Positions 55,075 to 64,000 are shown, counted from the first letter of the stretch. The stretch is 64,000 bases of DNA from DASSQJ01 sp963726295 (GCA_963726295.1 CAVSBW010000008.1:164552-228551); one strand, 5' to 3'. Notes: generated by a model not told the origin, from the letters alone. Numbers and translations are program-made.

Positions 55075-56100
55075 TTACAGCTTCAACCGGACGACGGTCT
55101 CCCCGTCCACCGTCTCGCCGGTCTCGAGGAACCCGTACTTCCGGTAGAACGGGGCTGGCGTTCCGGGCCCTGGCACCCAGCTGGTCACCAGCGTCGCGCG
55201 TCCCTCGGCACGGAGCCGGTCGCACAACAGGTCGAGGGCCCGTCGGCCCACGCCACGGCGCTGGTGACGCCGGTCGACGAGAAACCGCCACAGGTACGGC
55301 TCCGGATGCGCCGGGGTCACGTCGGCGATCATGAGGAACGCGACCGCCTCGCCGTCGGCCTCCACGCCGTACAACCGCGGGACCACGGGGGCGCCGTCGA
55401 TCACCTCGGGGAAGAGAGCGTCGGCGAACGACCAGGACATCGGCGCGACGAAGCGCTCCTGGGAGTGATGCGTACGGAGTGCGTAGTAGCGCCGGTTGTT
55501 CTCGAGGGTCAACGGCACGAGGCGGAGCTGGTCGGGCGCGTTGCGAGGCCGACCGGCCCAGGCTCTGCACTCCTGCGCCGTGGCGCCATAGGACATCCTG
55601 TCCACCCACTGTCCGCGCGACAGGAAGGACTTCTTGGTCGTCGCCTCGTACGTCAGGCCGACGTTCTCGACCACCCGTTGCGCCGCGATGTCGTCGGGGT
55701 CGAGCTCGCTGCGCACGCGCCCCACTCCCACCCGCTGCACCAGATCGTGGACCAGCGCCTGGGCCGCTTCGGAGGCGTAGCCCCGACCCTGCTCGGACCG
55801 CACCAGGGTCACGCCGATCTCTGCCACACCGCCGGTGTGGTCGACGCGAGCGCAGAGGTCACCGATCAGCTCGCCGTCCCGCTCGACCGCGAGCTGGGTC
55901 CACCCTCCGGGGGTGACGTCGTCGCGGTCGGCCTGCCCGGAGAGGAGTGAGATGGCGTCCTGCTCGGTGAACGGGAGGTTCCACGACTGGTACCGGGCCA
56001 CCTCAGGGTCGTTGCGGTAACCCGCGAACGGCGCCGCGTCGGTGGTGCGCATGACTCGCACGACCAGCCGTTCGGTGCCAAGGGGGTAGGGCGCGGGCAC
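55075..56100 (-). CDS. Tandem GNAT acetyltransferase
   Basis: 341 aa with two GNAT domains. Domain 1 (about 1-175) is RimJ-like: LGTERLVVRVMR, VRSEQGRGYASEAAQALVHD (motif A) and ENVGLTYEATTK. Domain 2 (about 185-341) has the second motif A VDRRHQRRGVGRRALDLL and FYRKYGFLETGE. GTG 56100 is chosen by the family N-terminus. Substrate unknown; both acetyl-CoA motifs look intact. Confidence 0.87.
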   Translation of the reverse strand: MPAPYPLGTERLVVRVMRTTDAAPFAGYRNDPEVARYQSWNLPFTEQDAISLLSGQADRDDVTPGGWTQLAVERDGELIGDLCARVDHTGGVAEIGVTLVRSEQGRGYASEAAQALVHDLVQRVGVGRVRSELDPDDIAAQRVVENVGLTYEATTKKSFLSRGQWVDRMSYGATAQECRAWAGRPRNAPDQLRLVPLTLENNRRYYALRTHHSQERFVAPMSWSFADALFPEVIDGAPVVPRLYGVEADGEAVAFLMIADVTPAHPEPYLWRFLVDRRHQRRGVGRRALDLLCDRLRAEGRATLVTSWVPGPGTPAPFYRKYGFLETGETVDGETVVRLKL

Positions 56101-56222
56101 AGGCCGAGGGTAGTGGGCAGCCCGAACGCCGGTCTCTTGGATTTTCCGCTCGGTCGGCGGCACCCGGGCAGACTGGGTGCCGTCAGCACCATCGTCCACA
56201 CCGCAGCCCCAGGGGGCCAGCC

Positions 56223-57833
56223 ATGACCACGACCTCCGGCGACACCGCGCACGGGCCGGCCGGCGCCACCGTCGAGGAGGCCGACGTCATCGTCATCGGC
56301 TCCGGCATTGGCGGGTTGGTCACCGCCTCGCTCCTCGCCCGGCTCGAGGGGCTGCGCGTCCTCGTCCTCGAACGGCACTTCAAGCTCGGCGGGTTCAACC
56401 ACGCCTTCACGCGCGAGGGCTACCACTGGGACATCGGCATCCACTACATCGGCGGCATGGCGCCGGGCCGGCGCAACCGGCGGCTCATGGACCTCGCCAC
56501 CGGCGGCGCGGTCGAGTGGCACCGGCTGCCAGACGAGTTCGACGTCTTCCACTACCCCGACCTCACGATGCGGGTCCCCTCCGACCCCCACGACTACCTT
56601 GCCCGGCTCGTCGAGGCCTTTCCCGCCGAGCGCGAGGCCCTCGAGGGCTACCGGACCGACCTCAAGGCGGCATCCGCCTGGTACACGAGGGAGTTCGCCA
56701 CCCAGGTGCTCCCGGGCCCACTACGGAGCGCGGCCTGGCACCTCAACCGGCGCGGCCGCGAGCTCGCCCTGATGACGACGCGCGAGTACCTCGAGAGCCG
56801 GTTCCGCGACCCGCTGCTGCGCGCGGTGCTCACCTCCCAGTGGGGCGACTACGCCCTCCCCCCGGGCCGGAGCAGCTTCGCGATGCACGCCCTCCTCGTC
56901 CTCCACTACGACTGGGGTGCCTACTACCCGGTGGGCGGCAGCGACCCGATGACCGACGCCTTCGTCGCCCAGGTCGAGAAGGCGGGCGGCTGGGCCCGAC
57001 CGGGCCACGAGGTGAGCGAGATCATCGTCGAGGGCGGGCACGCCGTCGGGGTGCGGGCACACGTGAAGAAGGGCCGCGGCGGGTACGACGCCGAGTTCCG
57101 CGCCCCGGTCGTCATCTCGGACGCCGGTGCTCGGCTCACGGCGGAGGGGCTGCTGCCCGCCGGAACAGCCCCCCGCCTTGCCGCGGCGGTCCGGGACGCC
57201 GAGTCCGGGGTCGCGTTCGCGACGCTGTACGCGGGGCTGCGCACATCACCCGAGGCACTCGGCTTCCTCGGGGAGAACCACTGGTTCTTCGAGGACCCCG
57301 ACCACGACGCGTCGCTCGGCGACCACACCGAGCGGCTCCTCGGCGGCTACGCCAAGGCCGGCTTCCTCTCCTTCCCCTCGCTCCGGGACCCGGAGGCGAC
57401 CCAGCACACCGCCGAGGTCGTGACCTTCGTCGAGGAGGAGGCGTTCGCGCCGTGGCGGGATACCGAGTGGATGCGCCGGGGTGAGGACTACCTCAAGGTC
57501 AAGGACACCATCGGGCACGCGCTCATCGACCTCGTCGAGCGCCACTACCCGGGGTTCGGCGACCTCGTCGACTACTGGGAGGTCTCGACGCCCGTCACCG
57601 TGACCGACTTCGCCGCCTACCCCTCTGGCGGGTACGCGGAGGTCGCGGCGACCCCGGAGCGACTCCGCCGGCGCCTGGCCCCGACCCGCACCGAGGTGCG
57701 GGGGCTCTACCTCACGGGCTCGGACACGTGCACCCTCGGCATCATGGGGGCCTTCATGGGTGGGATGTTCGCGGCCGGCGCCGTCATGGGCCCGACCGGC
57801 ATGGCCCGCATCATGCGCGCCGCCGGAGGCTGA
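56223..57833 (+). CDS. FAD-dependent carotenoid/retinol-type oxidoreductase
   Basis: 536-aa protein of the CrtI/RetSat family. Dinucleotide site VIVIGSGIGGLVTASLLARL (about 25), LERHFKLGGFNHAFTREG, HWDIGIHYIGG, and C-terminal GLYLTGSDTCTLGIMGAFMG (about 500). Relatives desaturate or saturate polyene lipids (phytoene, retinol); the true substrate is unknown. Starts a run of four same-strand genes ending at the terminator at 59186. Confidence 0.9.
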   Translation: MTTTSGDTAHGPAGATVEEADVIVIGSGIGGLVTASLLARLEGLRVLVLERHFKLGGFNHAFTREGYHWDIGIHYIGGMAPGRRNRRLMDLATGGAVEWHRLPDEFDVFHYPDLTMRVPSDPHDYLARLVEAFPAEREALEGYRTDLKAASAWYTREFATQVLPGPLRSAAWHLNRRGRELALMTTREYLESRFRDPLLRAVLTSQWGDYALPPGRSSFAMHALLVLHYDWGAYYPVGGSDPMTDAFVAQVEKAGGWARPGHEVSEIIVEGGHAVGVRAHVKKGRGGYDAEFRAPVVISDAGARLTAEGLLPAGTAPRLAAAVRDAESGVAFATLYAGLRTSPEALGFLGENHWFFEDPDHDASLGDHTERLLGGYAKAGFLSFPSLRDPEATQHTAEVVTFVEEEAFAPWRDTEWMRRGEDYLKVKDTIGHALIDLVERHYPGFGDLVDYWEVSTPVTVTDFAAYPSGGYAEVAATPERLRRRLAPTRTEVRGLYLTGSDTCTLGIMGAFMGGMFAAGAVMGPTGMARIMRAAGG

Positions 57834-57856
57834 GCCGACGCAGGGAGACGATCGTC

Positions 57857-58486
57857 GTGACGGACACCGACGCGTACGGGTGGCGGGCGCGGGTCTACGA
57901 CCGGGTGCTCGAGCCGGTGAACGCGCCGCTCCGGCGGGTGGCCCGCCGTCTGGTCGACCCCCCACCGGGCGGCGTGGTCCTCGACGTCGGGTGCGGGACG
58001 GGGGCCGCGCTCGCGGAGTACCGGGGACAGGGGTTCACGGTGCTCGGCAGCGACCAGTCACCGGCGATGCTGGAGCAGGCCCGCCGGCGGCTCGGCGACC
58101 CCGCCGACCTGAGGTTGGCCACCGGCCCGACGGTCCCGTTCGAGACTGGGAGCGCGGACCTCGTCCTCGTCTCCCTCGTCATGCACTCGCTCGCGACCGC
58201 CGAGGCGCGGGCGCTGCTCGAGGACGTTGCACGGGTGCTGGCGCCGGACGGGCGGGTGCTCGTCACCGACTTCGGCGTCGCCGGACTGCGCGTCCCCACG
58301 GGGGTGGTCAACCGGGCGGTGACGGGGCTCGCCGAGCTGGCCGCCGGACCACGCCACGCCCGCAACGGCCTGGCGTTCGTCCGCGGCGGCGGCCTGGCGC
58401 GTCTGCTGGGCACGCGGTGGCGGGTCGAGAGGGAGAAACACGTCGGCGACGGGAACATCACCATCACCGTCCTCGCGCTGTCGTGA
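57857..58486 (+). CDS. Class I SAM-dependent methyltransferase
   Basis: 209 aa. SAM motif VVLDVGCGTGAALAEYRGQG (about 35), acidic SDQSPAMLEQARRRLG, PFETGSADLVLVSLVMHSLA and GRVLVTDFGVAGL. Substrate unknown; could modify the product of the oxidoreductase encoded upstream. GTG 57857 begins 23 bp after the oxidoreductase stop. Confidence 0.89.
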   Translation: MTDTDAYGWRARVYDRVLEPVNAPLRRVARRLVDPPPGGVVLDVGCGTGAALAEYRGQGFTVLGSDQSPAMLEQARRRLGDPADLRLATGPTVPFETGSADLVLVSLVMHSLATAEARALLEDVARVLAPDGRVLVTDFGVAGLRVPTGVVNRAVTGLAELAAGPRHARNGLAFVRGGGLARLLGTRWRVEREKHVGDGNITITVLALS

Positions 58487-58502
58487 CGGCTCCGGAGCCC
58501 TG

Positions 58503-58877
58503 ATGCCACGCACCACCAAGTCCGAGGCGCCGATCAGCATGGGCCTCGACGTCATCCAGGCCCGCTACGTCGAGCTCGGCCCGTACACGGTCGGCTTCGA
58601 GTCGTACCGACAGGACCTCGACCCGGCGCCGATGTTCGCCGGCCTCCCCGACGGCCGCTGCCAGTGCCCGCACTGGGGCACCGTCGTCAGCGGGCAGGTC
58701 GTCTTCCGCTACGCCGACCACGAGGAGACCTACCGCGCCGGAGACGCCTACTACGGCGCGCCCGGCCACGTCCCGCTGATCTTCGCGGGTACCGAGGTCA
58801 TCGAGTTCAGCCCGACCGAGCATTTCACCGAGACCGCCACCGCCCTCGAGGCGGCCATGGCGACGATGGGAGCGTGA
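58503..58877 (+). CDS. Cupin-domain protein
   Basis: 124 aa, single cupin: CQCPHWGTVVSGQVVFRYAD (motif 1 with one His and Cys instead of the usual HxH) and AYYGAPGHVPLIFAGTEVIE (motif 2). Metal binding is uncertain because of the missing ligands. Starts 16 bp after the methyltransferase gene; probably co-transcribed. Confidence 0.82.
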   Translation: MPRTTKSEAPISMGLDVIQARYVELGPYTVGFESYRQDLDPAPMFAGLPDGRCQCPHWGTVVSGQVVFRYADHEETYRAGDAYYGAPGHVPLIFAGTEVIEFSPTEHFTETATALEAAMATMGA

Positions 58878-58882
58878 GGACG

Positions 58883-59167
58883 ATGTACCTCGGCCACTAC
58901 GCCTTCGACGGCGACCCCACCCTGCTCGAGGCGGCCTACCGCCGGCTCGCCGCCAACCTCCCGCCGGAGAACCTCGAGCTGCACGTGGTCGTCGTCCGTC
59001 CTGACGGACTCGACATCATCGACTCCTGCCCCGACGCGGCCACCTTCACCTCGTTCCACACTGGTGAGGACTTCCGGTCACTGCGCGAGTCCTCCGGCCT
59101 CCCAGAGCCGAGGGTCACCGGGCTCGGTGACGTCGTCACCGCCGCCGTCAAGGCGCCCGTCGGCTGA
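58883..59167 (+). CDS. Small conserved-looking protein, unknown
   Basis: 94 aa; MYLGHYAFDGDPTLLEAAY, ELHVVVVRPDGLDIIDSCPD and ESSGLPEPRVTGLGDV. Looks like a ferredoxin-like or ABM/dimeric alpha-beta fold, but I do not recognise the family. ATG 58883 is used; a GTG at 58874 that overlaps the cupin stop (GTGA) is a strong alternative adding three residues. Coupled to the cupin gene. Confidence 0.75.
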   Translation: MYLGHYAFDGDPTLLEAAYRRLAANLPPENLELHVVVVRPDGLDIIDSCPDAATFTSFHTGEDFRSLRESSGLPEPRVTGLGDVVTAAVKAPVG

Positions 59168-59185
59168 GCCGGGCCGGCCCCGAGC

Positions 59186-59221
59186 GGTCCGTACGGTGTG
59201 CGCCTGCGCACCGTGCGGACC
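59186..59221 (+). terminator. Hairpin terminator
   Basis: GGTCCGTACGGTG (59186-59198) pairs with CACCGTGCGGACC (59209-59221) at 12 of 13 positions around a 10-base loop, 19 bp after the small protein stop. It closes the oxidoreductase-methyltransferase-cupin run. Confidence 0.75.
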
Positions 59222-59565
59222 GTGGGTGTGCCGTCCCCGGCCCTGGAGACGGCTCGCTCCCGGGAGGCACCCGGTCAGGCGGCGCCCCCGCTGATTGGGA
59301 GGGTGCCCCGGCGACGCCAGCCGCGTCGGCCGCCGCGACCTCGCAAGCCCCGAGCGGCTCCGCAAAGGACGCATTGGGCCGGCTCGTCGACGGGACCGAG
59401 GGGTGGACCTCCCGCCCGCACCTGTGTGAGGCTCGGCGGCGCCCACGGTTCTCTCCCACCCTGCCCGGACCGCGGAATGGGGCGTGGACGAGGTGGAGCT
59501 CGCGACGAGCGGGACCTGACCGGGGCGACCGGGTCGCCACGTCGAACGGGATGAGGAGGCGCACG
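59222..59565. other. Intergenic, no gene seen
   Basis: About 340 bp between the terminator and the ThrE-type gene. Open frames here have no protein-like character. The last 20 bases hold the ribosome-binding site GAGGAGG (around 59553-59559). Confidence 0.45.
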
Positions 59566-60939
59566 TTGCCCACCGACGACCAGGGCTGGACCGAGTCGAC
59601 CGACGTGGTGGTCACGTTGGCGTTCGCCGCCGACGCGGGGCAGCAGATGCTCGAGTCGAGTCCCTCGGTCAGCGAGGTGATCGGCCGGCTGCGGGCCTTC
59701 ATGGCCGCGGTCGGGCTGCCGGAGTGCGAGGTGGACGCCACCCTCAGCTCGGTGACGCTGAGCTACTGGACACCCGGGATGTCGGCGCCGGTGACGGTCA
59801 TGCGGACCGTCCGGGTGGCCAGTCCGAGGCTGGGCCGCTTGTCGGGGACCGTCGACCTGTTGGACCGGGTCGAGCAGCGACGCGTCCCGGTGGCAGCGGC
59901 GGCGCACGAGCTGAAGCGGCTCAAGAAGGCGCCCGGCCCGCGGCAGCGCTACTACCTGTTGGCGGTGCTGGCCTCGGTCATGGGGTGGGTCGTCTACCTC
60001 AACGGTTTCTCGGCGACGACGGTGCTGGTCGCCCTGCTCGCGACCCTGCTGACCGCCCCGATCATCCCGATGGTCGAGCGACTGGGACTCCCCGAGGTCT
60101 TCGGGACCGCTTTGGTCGCCGTGGTGATCGCCGCGGTCCCCAACCTCGCCGCGGCCAACGGGATCTCCCTCGTCGTCGGGCCCGCGGTCGTGGGTGCCCT
60201 CTACGTGTACCTGCCGGGGGTGGCGGTGGTGTCCTCGGTCATCGACGGGCTCAACAACGCCCCGCTCTCGGCGGTGGCGCGGGGCATCTCCGCCGTCGTC
60301 ACCGCGGGCGCGCTGGCTCTGGGCATGCTCGCCGGCAACACGATCGGCGCCGGCCTCGGCCTGCAGTACAGCCCCATCGACGCCATCTCGGTTCCCCTCC
60401 CGGTCTCGGTCATCGGTGCCGCAGTGGGGATGGCGGGGCTGGCGATCGCGTACGGAACCCCCCACCGGGCGCTCGCACCGACGTTGCTCATGGGCTCGGC
60501 GGGGTGGGTCGCGATCGCGCTGCTGACCCAGCGCGGGTCGGCGAGCGGGTGGGTGGTGTACGCGCTGTCCGCCATGGTGGTCGGCCTCATCGGCGTGGTC
60601 GCCGCGGCCCGGCAGCGCTCGACCACCAGCGTCTACCTCGGCGTGGCCATCCTGCCGCTCGTCCCCGGGTTCACCCTCTACCGGGCCATGCTCGCCCTGG
60701 CCCAGGGAGAGCCGGACGCGCTGTCGATCTTGGGTGACGTCGCCATCATCTCCATGTCCCTCGCCGCCGGCGTGGCCGTCGGGGTCGCGGTGGGCGGCAA
60801 CCTCATCCGCGGCCGGCGCTTCCTCGCCCGGTACCTCCCCCCGCCCCCGACCCCGGCGCGACGTCCGAGGCGGCCGTGGCCGACGCCCCCGACGACCCCG
60901 GCGACTCCCCGTGGGGGGAGGCCGAAGCCCCCGATGTGA
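59566..60939 (+). CDS. ThrE-family threonine/serine exporter
   Basis: 457 aa. Cytoplasmic N-terminal ThrE domain (TLAFAADAGQQMLESSPSVS, about 15), with PVTVMRTVRV near 75, followed by about ten TM helices (YYLLAVLASVMGWVVYL onward). GVAILPLVPGFTLYRAM is typical of the C-terminal half. The tail (after about 430) is Pro/Arg-rich. TTG 59566 is favoured over ATG 59551 because GAGGAGG lies just upstream of the TTG and within the ATG frame. Confidence 0.87.
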   Translation: MPTDDQGWTESTDVVVTLAFAADAGQQMLESSPSVSEVIGRLRAFMAAVGLPECEVDATLSSVTLSYWTPGMSAPVTVMRTVRVASPRLGRLSGTVDLLDRVEQRRVPVAAAAHELKRLKKAPGPRQRYYLLAVLASVMGWVVYLNGFSATTVLVALLATLLTAPIIPMVERLGLPEVFGTALVAVVIAAVPNLAAANGISLVVGPAVVGALYVYLPGVAVVSSVIDGLNNAPLSAVARGISAVVTAGALALGMLAGNTIGAGLGLQYSPIDAISVPLPVSVIGAAVGMAGLAIAYGTPHRALAPTLLMGSAGWVAIALLTQRGSASGWVVYALSAMVVGLIGVVAAARQRSTTSVYLGVAILPLVPGFTLYRAMLALAQGEPDALSILGDVAIISMSLAAGVAVGVAVGGNLIRGRRFLARYLPPPPTPARRPRRPWPTPPTTPATPRGGRPKPPM

Positions 60940-61158
60940 CGTGACGGCGCCAGTGACTCACGGGCCTCGACACGACCCGAGCCACCGAAGGGCCTCGAGG
61001 CGCATCCAGCTGGCCGCCATGGAGCGGAGGGGTTCACTGGGTGCCCGCCTGGACGGCACGGCCTGCCCGTTCCTGCAAGGTCACGGATCCTCGCGTGAGG
61101 TGATCGCGCGTCGGTGATGCGTCGCCGCCCAGGTCGATCGACTCCGAGAGTGTGACCG

Positions 61159-61566
61159 ATGGCAGTGGAGCGAATCGTCGACGACCCGGCGGCGGCCGCG
61201 GCGTCGATAGCATCCGGCGGTCGCCTGGACCGTCATTCGGTGGCGATGGTTCTCGATCTGGCGCTCGCTTCGCGTGACCCAGTCGGGGTCGACGGCTTCT
61301 CCATCGCGCCGATGAACCCAGAGCGGGCGGCGAGACGATGGGGCCGTGGATCGCGGGCGCATCGCTCCACGTCGCCGACCACTCTGACCGCGTAGTCGGC
61401 CAGATCCTGGTCAACGAGACCACCGCCGGCGGCACGTTCGTCGCACGACCATTCGTCACGGACCTGTGCGTCGATCCAGGTATAGCCGGCCACGGCTCGG
61501 AACCGCCCTGCTCGCCGCGTCCGCCGGTCGCCTTGCCGACCTCGGCTGGTCGACCAGGCCAGGGCG
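61159..61566 (+). pseudogene. GNAT acetyltransferase remnant with two frameshifts
   Basis: Frame one (61159) reads MAVERIVDDPAAAAASIASG to about 61325; frame two continues LHVADHSDRVVGQILVNETT and FVTDLCVDPGIAGHG to about 61490; frame three continues LGTALLAASAGRLADLGW. Each switch is repaired by adding one base; the joined sequence gives the GNAT motif GHGLGTALL. The 3' end is lost where the otsB gene (opposite strand) ends at 61567. Probably a decayed gene. Confidence 0.7.
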
Positions 61567-62382
61567 TCAACGGTGCGGACGCCGCTCGTCGACGAACAGC
61601 TCGAGCAGCGCGACGACGGCCGCGGGGGCGGGTACCCGCTGCACGGCGGCGGTGTCGCCGTCACCGACCTTGACGGTCAGGTCGCCCGACGAGGGGTCGA
61701 GCGCGGCGAATGCTCGCTCATCTGTCTCGTCGTCCCCGACGTAGAGGGTCGCGTCCGCGCTCGACGTGCGGGCCAGGTCGGCCAGGGCACTGCCCTTGTC
61801 CGCCGCGGACACAGCCAGCTCGATGACCTGCTTCCCGGGTATGACCTGCACACCCGCGTGCCGGCGGCCCGCCTCGTGAGCGGCCCTGGAGGCTGCCTCG
61901 GCGGCCGACGGCTCGACGTCGCGGGTATGCAGTGCGACAGCGGCAGGCTTGTGCTCCAGTCGCGCTGCGGGGTAACGGGAACGGATGGCCTCGAGCTCGT
62001 CGCTCACCGTCTCCAGCAGGGCCGCCGCTGTGCCGTCGAGATCGGCGCCACCGGCGCCCGACAGCTGCCCGGCCCGGTCCCCGCGGTTGGTCTGCGCGCC
62101 GTGGCTGCCGATCAGGGTGATGCCGTCGTCCGGACCGATGCCGGTCAACGTCCCCAGAGTCGCGAGGTCGCGCCCGGACACGACGGCCGCGGTGACTCCA
62201 TCCAGGGTTGCGGCATCGCGAAGGGCCTCGAGGCCACCGGGCACGGCCCTGGCCTGCAGGGGGTCGGTGACGAACGGAGCGAGCGTGCCGTCGAAGTCCA
62301 CGGCCACGACGACTTTGGGCCGGGCGGCGAAGGCGGCCAGCGCGACACGCAGGCCCTCACCCACCTCTCCCACCTCGCTCAC
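61567..62382 (-). CDS. otsB: Trehalose-6-phosphate phosphatase
   Basis: 271-aa HAD-superfamily phosphatase. Catalytic motif VAVDFDGTLAPF (about 20), motif II VVSGRD, Lys in IPGKQVIELA (about 195) and GDDETDERAF (about 228). It dephosphorylates trehalose-6-phosphate made by OtsA. GTG 62382 overlaps the otsA stop by 4 nt (GTGA). Confidence 0.93.
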   Translation of the reverse strand: MSEVGEVGEGLRVALAAFAARPKVVVAVDFDGTLAPFVTDPLQARAVPGGLEALRDAATLDGVTAAVVSGRDLATLGTLTGIGPDDGITLIGSHGAQTNRGDRAGQLSGAGGADLDGTAAALLETVSDELEAIRSRYPAARLEHKPAAVALHTRDVEPSAAEAASRAAHEAGRRHAGVQVIPGKQVIELAVSAADKGSALADLARTSSADATLYVGDDETDERAFAALDPSSGDLTVKVGDGDTAAVQRVPAPAAVVALLELFVDERRPHR

Positions 62383-63911
62383 CGGTCGGTCCGCTCCGAG
62401 GCGCTGTCGGACGCGCGGAGGTTGGCCCGGTTGGCACGTTCTGCGGAGAGCATCTCCTCTTCGCTGGCCCGGGTCGACCGTTGCGGTTTCGACGGCGCCG
62501 ACCCGAGTGCCTCGAGGTAGCGGGATGCCCACCGCTGGACATCGTGGTCGGCGACACGCTTGCGCATCGCCTTCATCCGGCGGCGCCGCTCGTCCTCGGG
62601 GGTGGTGATCGCCTGCATGATCGTCTGCTTGACGCCCTCGATGTCGTGCGGGTTGCAGATGAAGGCCTGGTGCAGCTCGTGCCAGGCACCGGTGAACTCG
62701 GACAGCACGAGGGCGCCTCCGAGGTCGTTGCGGCAGCTGACGTACTCCTTGGCGACCAGGTTCATGCCATCACGCAGCGGGGTCACGAGCATGATGTCCG
62801 CGGCCACGAACATCGCGGCCATCTCCTCGCGGGGGTAGGAGTGGTGCAGGTAGTGGATCGCGGTCGAGCCCACGACCGAGTACTCGCCGTTGATCTGCCC
62901 GACCGTGCGCTCGACTTCGTCGCGCAGCACGCGGTAGGCGTCCACGCGCTCCCGACTTGGTGTCGCAACCTGCATCAGCGTCGCGCGGGGTGGGGCCAGT
63001 GTCTCGTCCCGCAGGAGCTCTCCGTAGGCCTTCAGCCGGTGCCGGATTCCCTTGGTGTAGTCGAGCCGGTCGACGCCCAGCATGAGGATCTCCGGGTCGC
63101 CCAGCGAGGCGCGGATCTCGGCCGCGCGGGCGAGGACCTCCTGGGTGCCGGCCAGCGCCGACAGGCCCCGGAAGTCCACCGAGATCGGGATGGCGCTCAC
63201 CCGCACGGTTCGTCGGACCGGTTCCTTCCCAGGGGAGGTGAACCTCACGGTGTCGCCCTTGGTCGACATGCTCAGCAGGCGGCGACAGGAGCGCAGGAAG
63301 TTGTCGGCATCGGCGGTGCGCTGGAAGCCCAGGAAGTCCGCGCCCAGCAGCCCCTCGACCAGCGCCCGACGCCATGGCAGCTGGGCGAAGAGCTCGACCG
63401 GCGGGAAGGGTATGTGGTTGAACCATCCGATGCGCAGGTCGGGCCGGACCGCCCGCACAATCGCCGGCACCAGCTGCAGCTGGTAGTCGTGCACCCACAC
63501 GGTGGCGCCCGGCGCGGCCACCTCGGCAATGGCCTCGGCGAAGCGGTGGTTGACCGTCCGGTAGGTGTTCCACCACTGGCGATGGAACGTCGCCTGAACG
63601 ATCACGTCGTGGTAGATCGGCCAGAGCGTGTCGTTGCTGAAGCCCTCGTAGTACTCCTCGATCTCAGCGGAGGTCAGTTCCACCGGCTGCAGGAAGAGGT
63701 TGCCCTGGTGGAACGGCTCAGGGGCAGGACCGGGGTCGCCGGCCCAGCCGACCCACGCCGCCTCCCGGTCCTCCATAACCCCCTCCATCGCCGACACCAA
63801 GCCGCCCGGACTGCGCTGCCAGGTGCCCTCGCCTCGAGCGTCGACGACGAAGTCGACGGGGAGGCGGTTTGCGGCAACCACCAGGTCGAAAGTCGGTCCA
63901 GAAACGGTCAC
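62379..63911 (-). CDS. otsA: Trehalose-6-phosphate synthase
   Basis: 510-aa GT20 glycosyltransferase. N-terminal VVAANRLPVDF, SPGGLVSAME, WVHDYQLQLVPAIVR (about 140), IGWFNHIPFPP, GVDRLDYTKGIRHRLKAY (about 280) and LVTPLRDGMNLVAKEYVSC (about 375). It joins a UDP- or other NDP-glucose to glucose-6-phosphate. With otsB this is the two-step trehalose route, a stress protectant in actinobacteria. The C-terminal 45 residues are a charged extension. Confidence 0.95.
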   Translation of the reverse strand: MTVSGPTFDLVVAANRLPVDFVVDARGEGTWQRSPGGLVSAMEGVMEDREAAWVGWAGDPGPAPEPFHQGNLFLQPVELTSAEIEEYYEGFSNDTLWPIYHDVIVQATFHRQWWNTYRTVNHRFAEAIAEVAAPGATVWVHDYQLQLVPAIVRAVRPDLRIGWFNHIPFPPVELFAQLPWRRALVEGLLGADFLGFQRTADADNFLRSCRRLLSMSTKGDTVRFTSPGKEPVRRTVRVSAIPISVDFRGLSALAGTQEVLARAAEIRASLGDPEILMLGVDRLDYTKGIRHRLKAYGELLRDETLAPPRATLMQVATPSRERVDAYRVLRDEVERTVGQINGEYSVVGSTAIHYLHHSYPREEMAAMFVAADIMLVTPLRDGMNLVAKEYVSCRNDLGGALVLSEFTGAWHELHQAFICNPHDIEGVKQTIMQAITTPEDERRRRMKAMRKRVADHDVQRWASRYLEALGSAPSKPQRSTRASEEEMLSAERANRANLRASDSASERTDR

Positions 63912-64000
63912 GGGTGATCAACTACCGTCTCGGCCATCGGGCGGTCCAGCCCGGCGATCGTCAGCATCGCCGTAGCGTGCCAGACCCTCTTCGGGTCGGG

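Overview
High-GC actinobacterial chromosome. Strong third-position G/C bias, GTG/TTG starts and above all the gene order fhaA-fhaB-pstP-rodA-pbpA-pknB-(trpG/pabA)-sortase E-DUF881-crgA-rhomboid-ppiA point to Actinomycetes, most likely Micrococcales (an Intrasporangiaceae-like organism is my guess, not shown by the sequence). In many actinobacteria this block lies near dnaA/oriC.

Layout. 1-20.9 kb: housekeeping and accessory metabolism. It holds a secreted lamin-tail protein cut by the window edge, an aldo/keto reductase, acyl-CoA dehydrogenase, DUF885 metallopeptidase-like protein, two alpha/beta hydrolases, an Asp-box propeller protein, DUF2461, a frameshifted MscS channel, a Ski2-like DUF3516 helicase, a FAD monooxygenase/MarR divergent pair with an operator-like palindrome, an SDR coupled to a stand-alone E2-type acyltransferase, bacterioferritin and its ferredoxin behind an IdeR/DtxR-like iron box, and a frameshifted condensation-domain protein.

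20.95-28.18 kb: a 7.2-kb integrated element bounded by a 26-bp direct repeat that duplicates the 3' end of an intact tRNA-Leu(CAG). It carries a DUF6933 protein, an RHH antitoxin next to a toxin broken by an in-frame TGA, an IS3 orfA scrap, a candidate oriT, a full MobF relaxase-helicase, two HTH/excisionase proteins and a frameshifted tyrosine integrase. No conjugation ATPase or T4SS gene is present, so it looks like a mobilizable element that is now decaying.

28.3-42.3 kb: pirin, then the cell-division/phospho-signalling cluster (FHA proteins, PP2C phosphatase, RodA, PBP, PASTA kinase), an anthranilate/PABA amidotransferase, the sortase E operon, CrgA, rhomboid, cyclophilin and an Ala/Lys-rich LEA-like membrane protein. 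Two DnaA-box matches sit between crgA and the rhomboid gene.

42.3-54.9 kb: a DUF2383 stress-type protein behind a SigB-like promoter, a VWA lipoprotein, MarR plus membrane protein, a coiled-coil lytic-transglycosylase-like secreted protein, a cyclic-nucleotide-binding protein, an SNF2 helicase, and a tightly overlapped operon: DUF998 protein, ECF sigma factor, zinc-finger anti-sigma fused to a permease-like domain, a paralogous membrane protein, ABC ATPase and permease. This last operon is the most interesting functional unit of the window.

54.9-64 kb: tandem-GNAT protein, a carotenoid/retinol-type oxidoreductase with methyltransferase, cupin and a small protein, a ThrE-type exporter, a decayed GNAT gene, and otsA-otsB for trehalose synthesis.

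Five genes need small-indel repair to read through (mscS, condensation protein and GNAT remnant by 1-nt changes, integrase by a 2-nt change, toxin by a stop). This may mean real pseudogenes or indel errors in the assembly.
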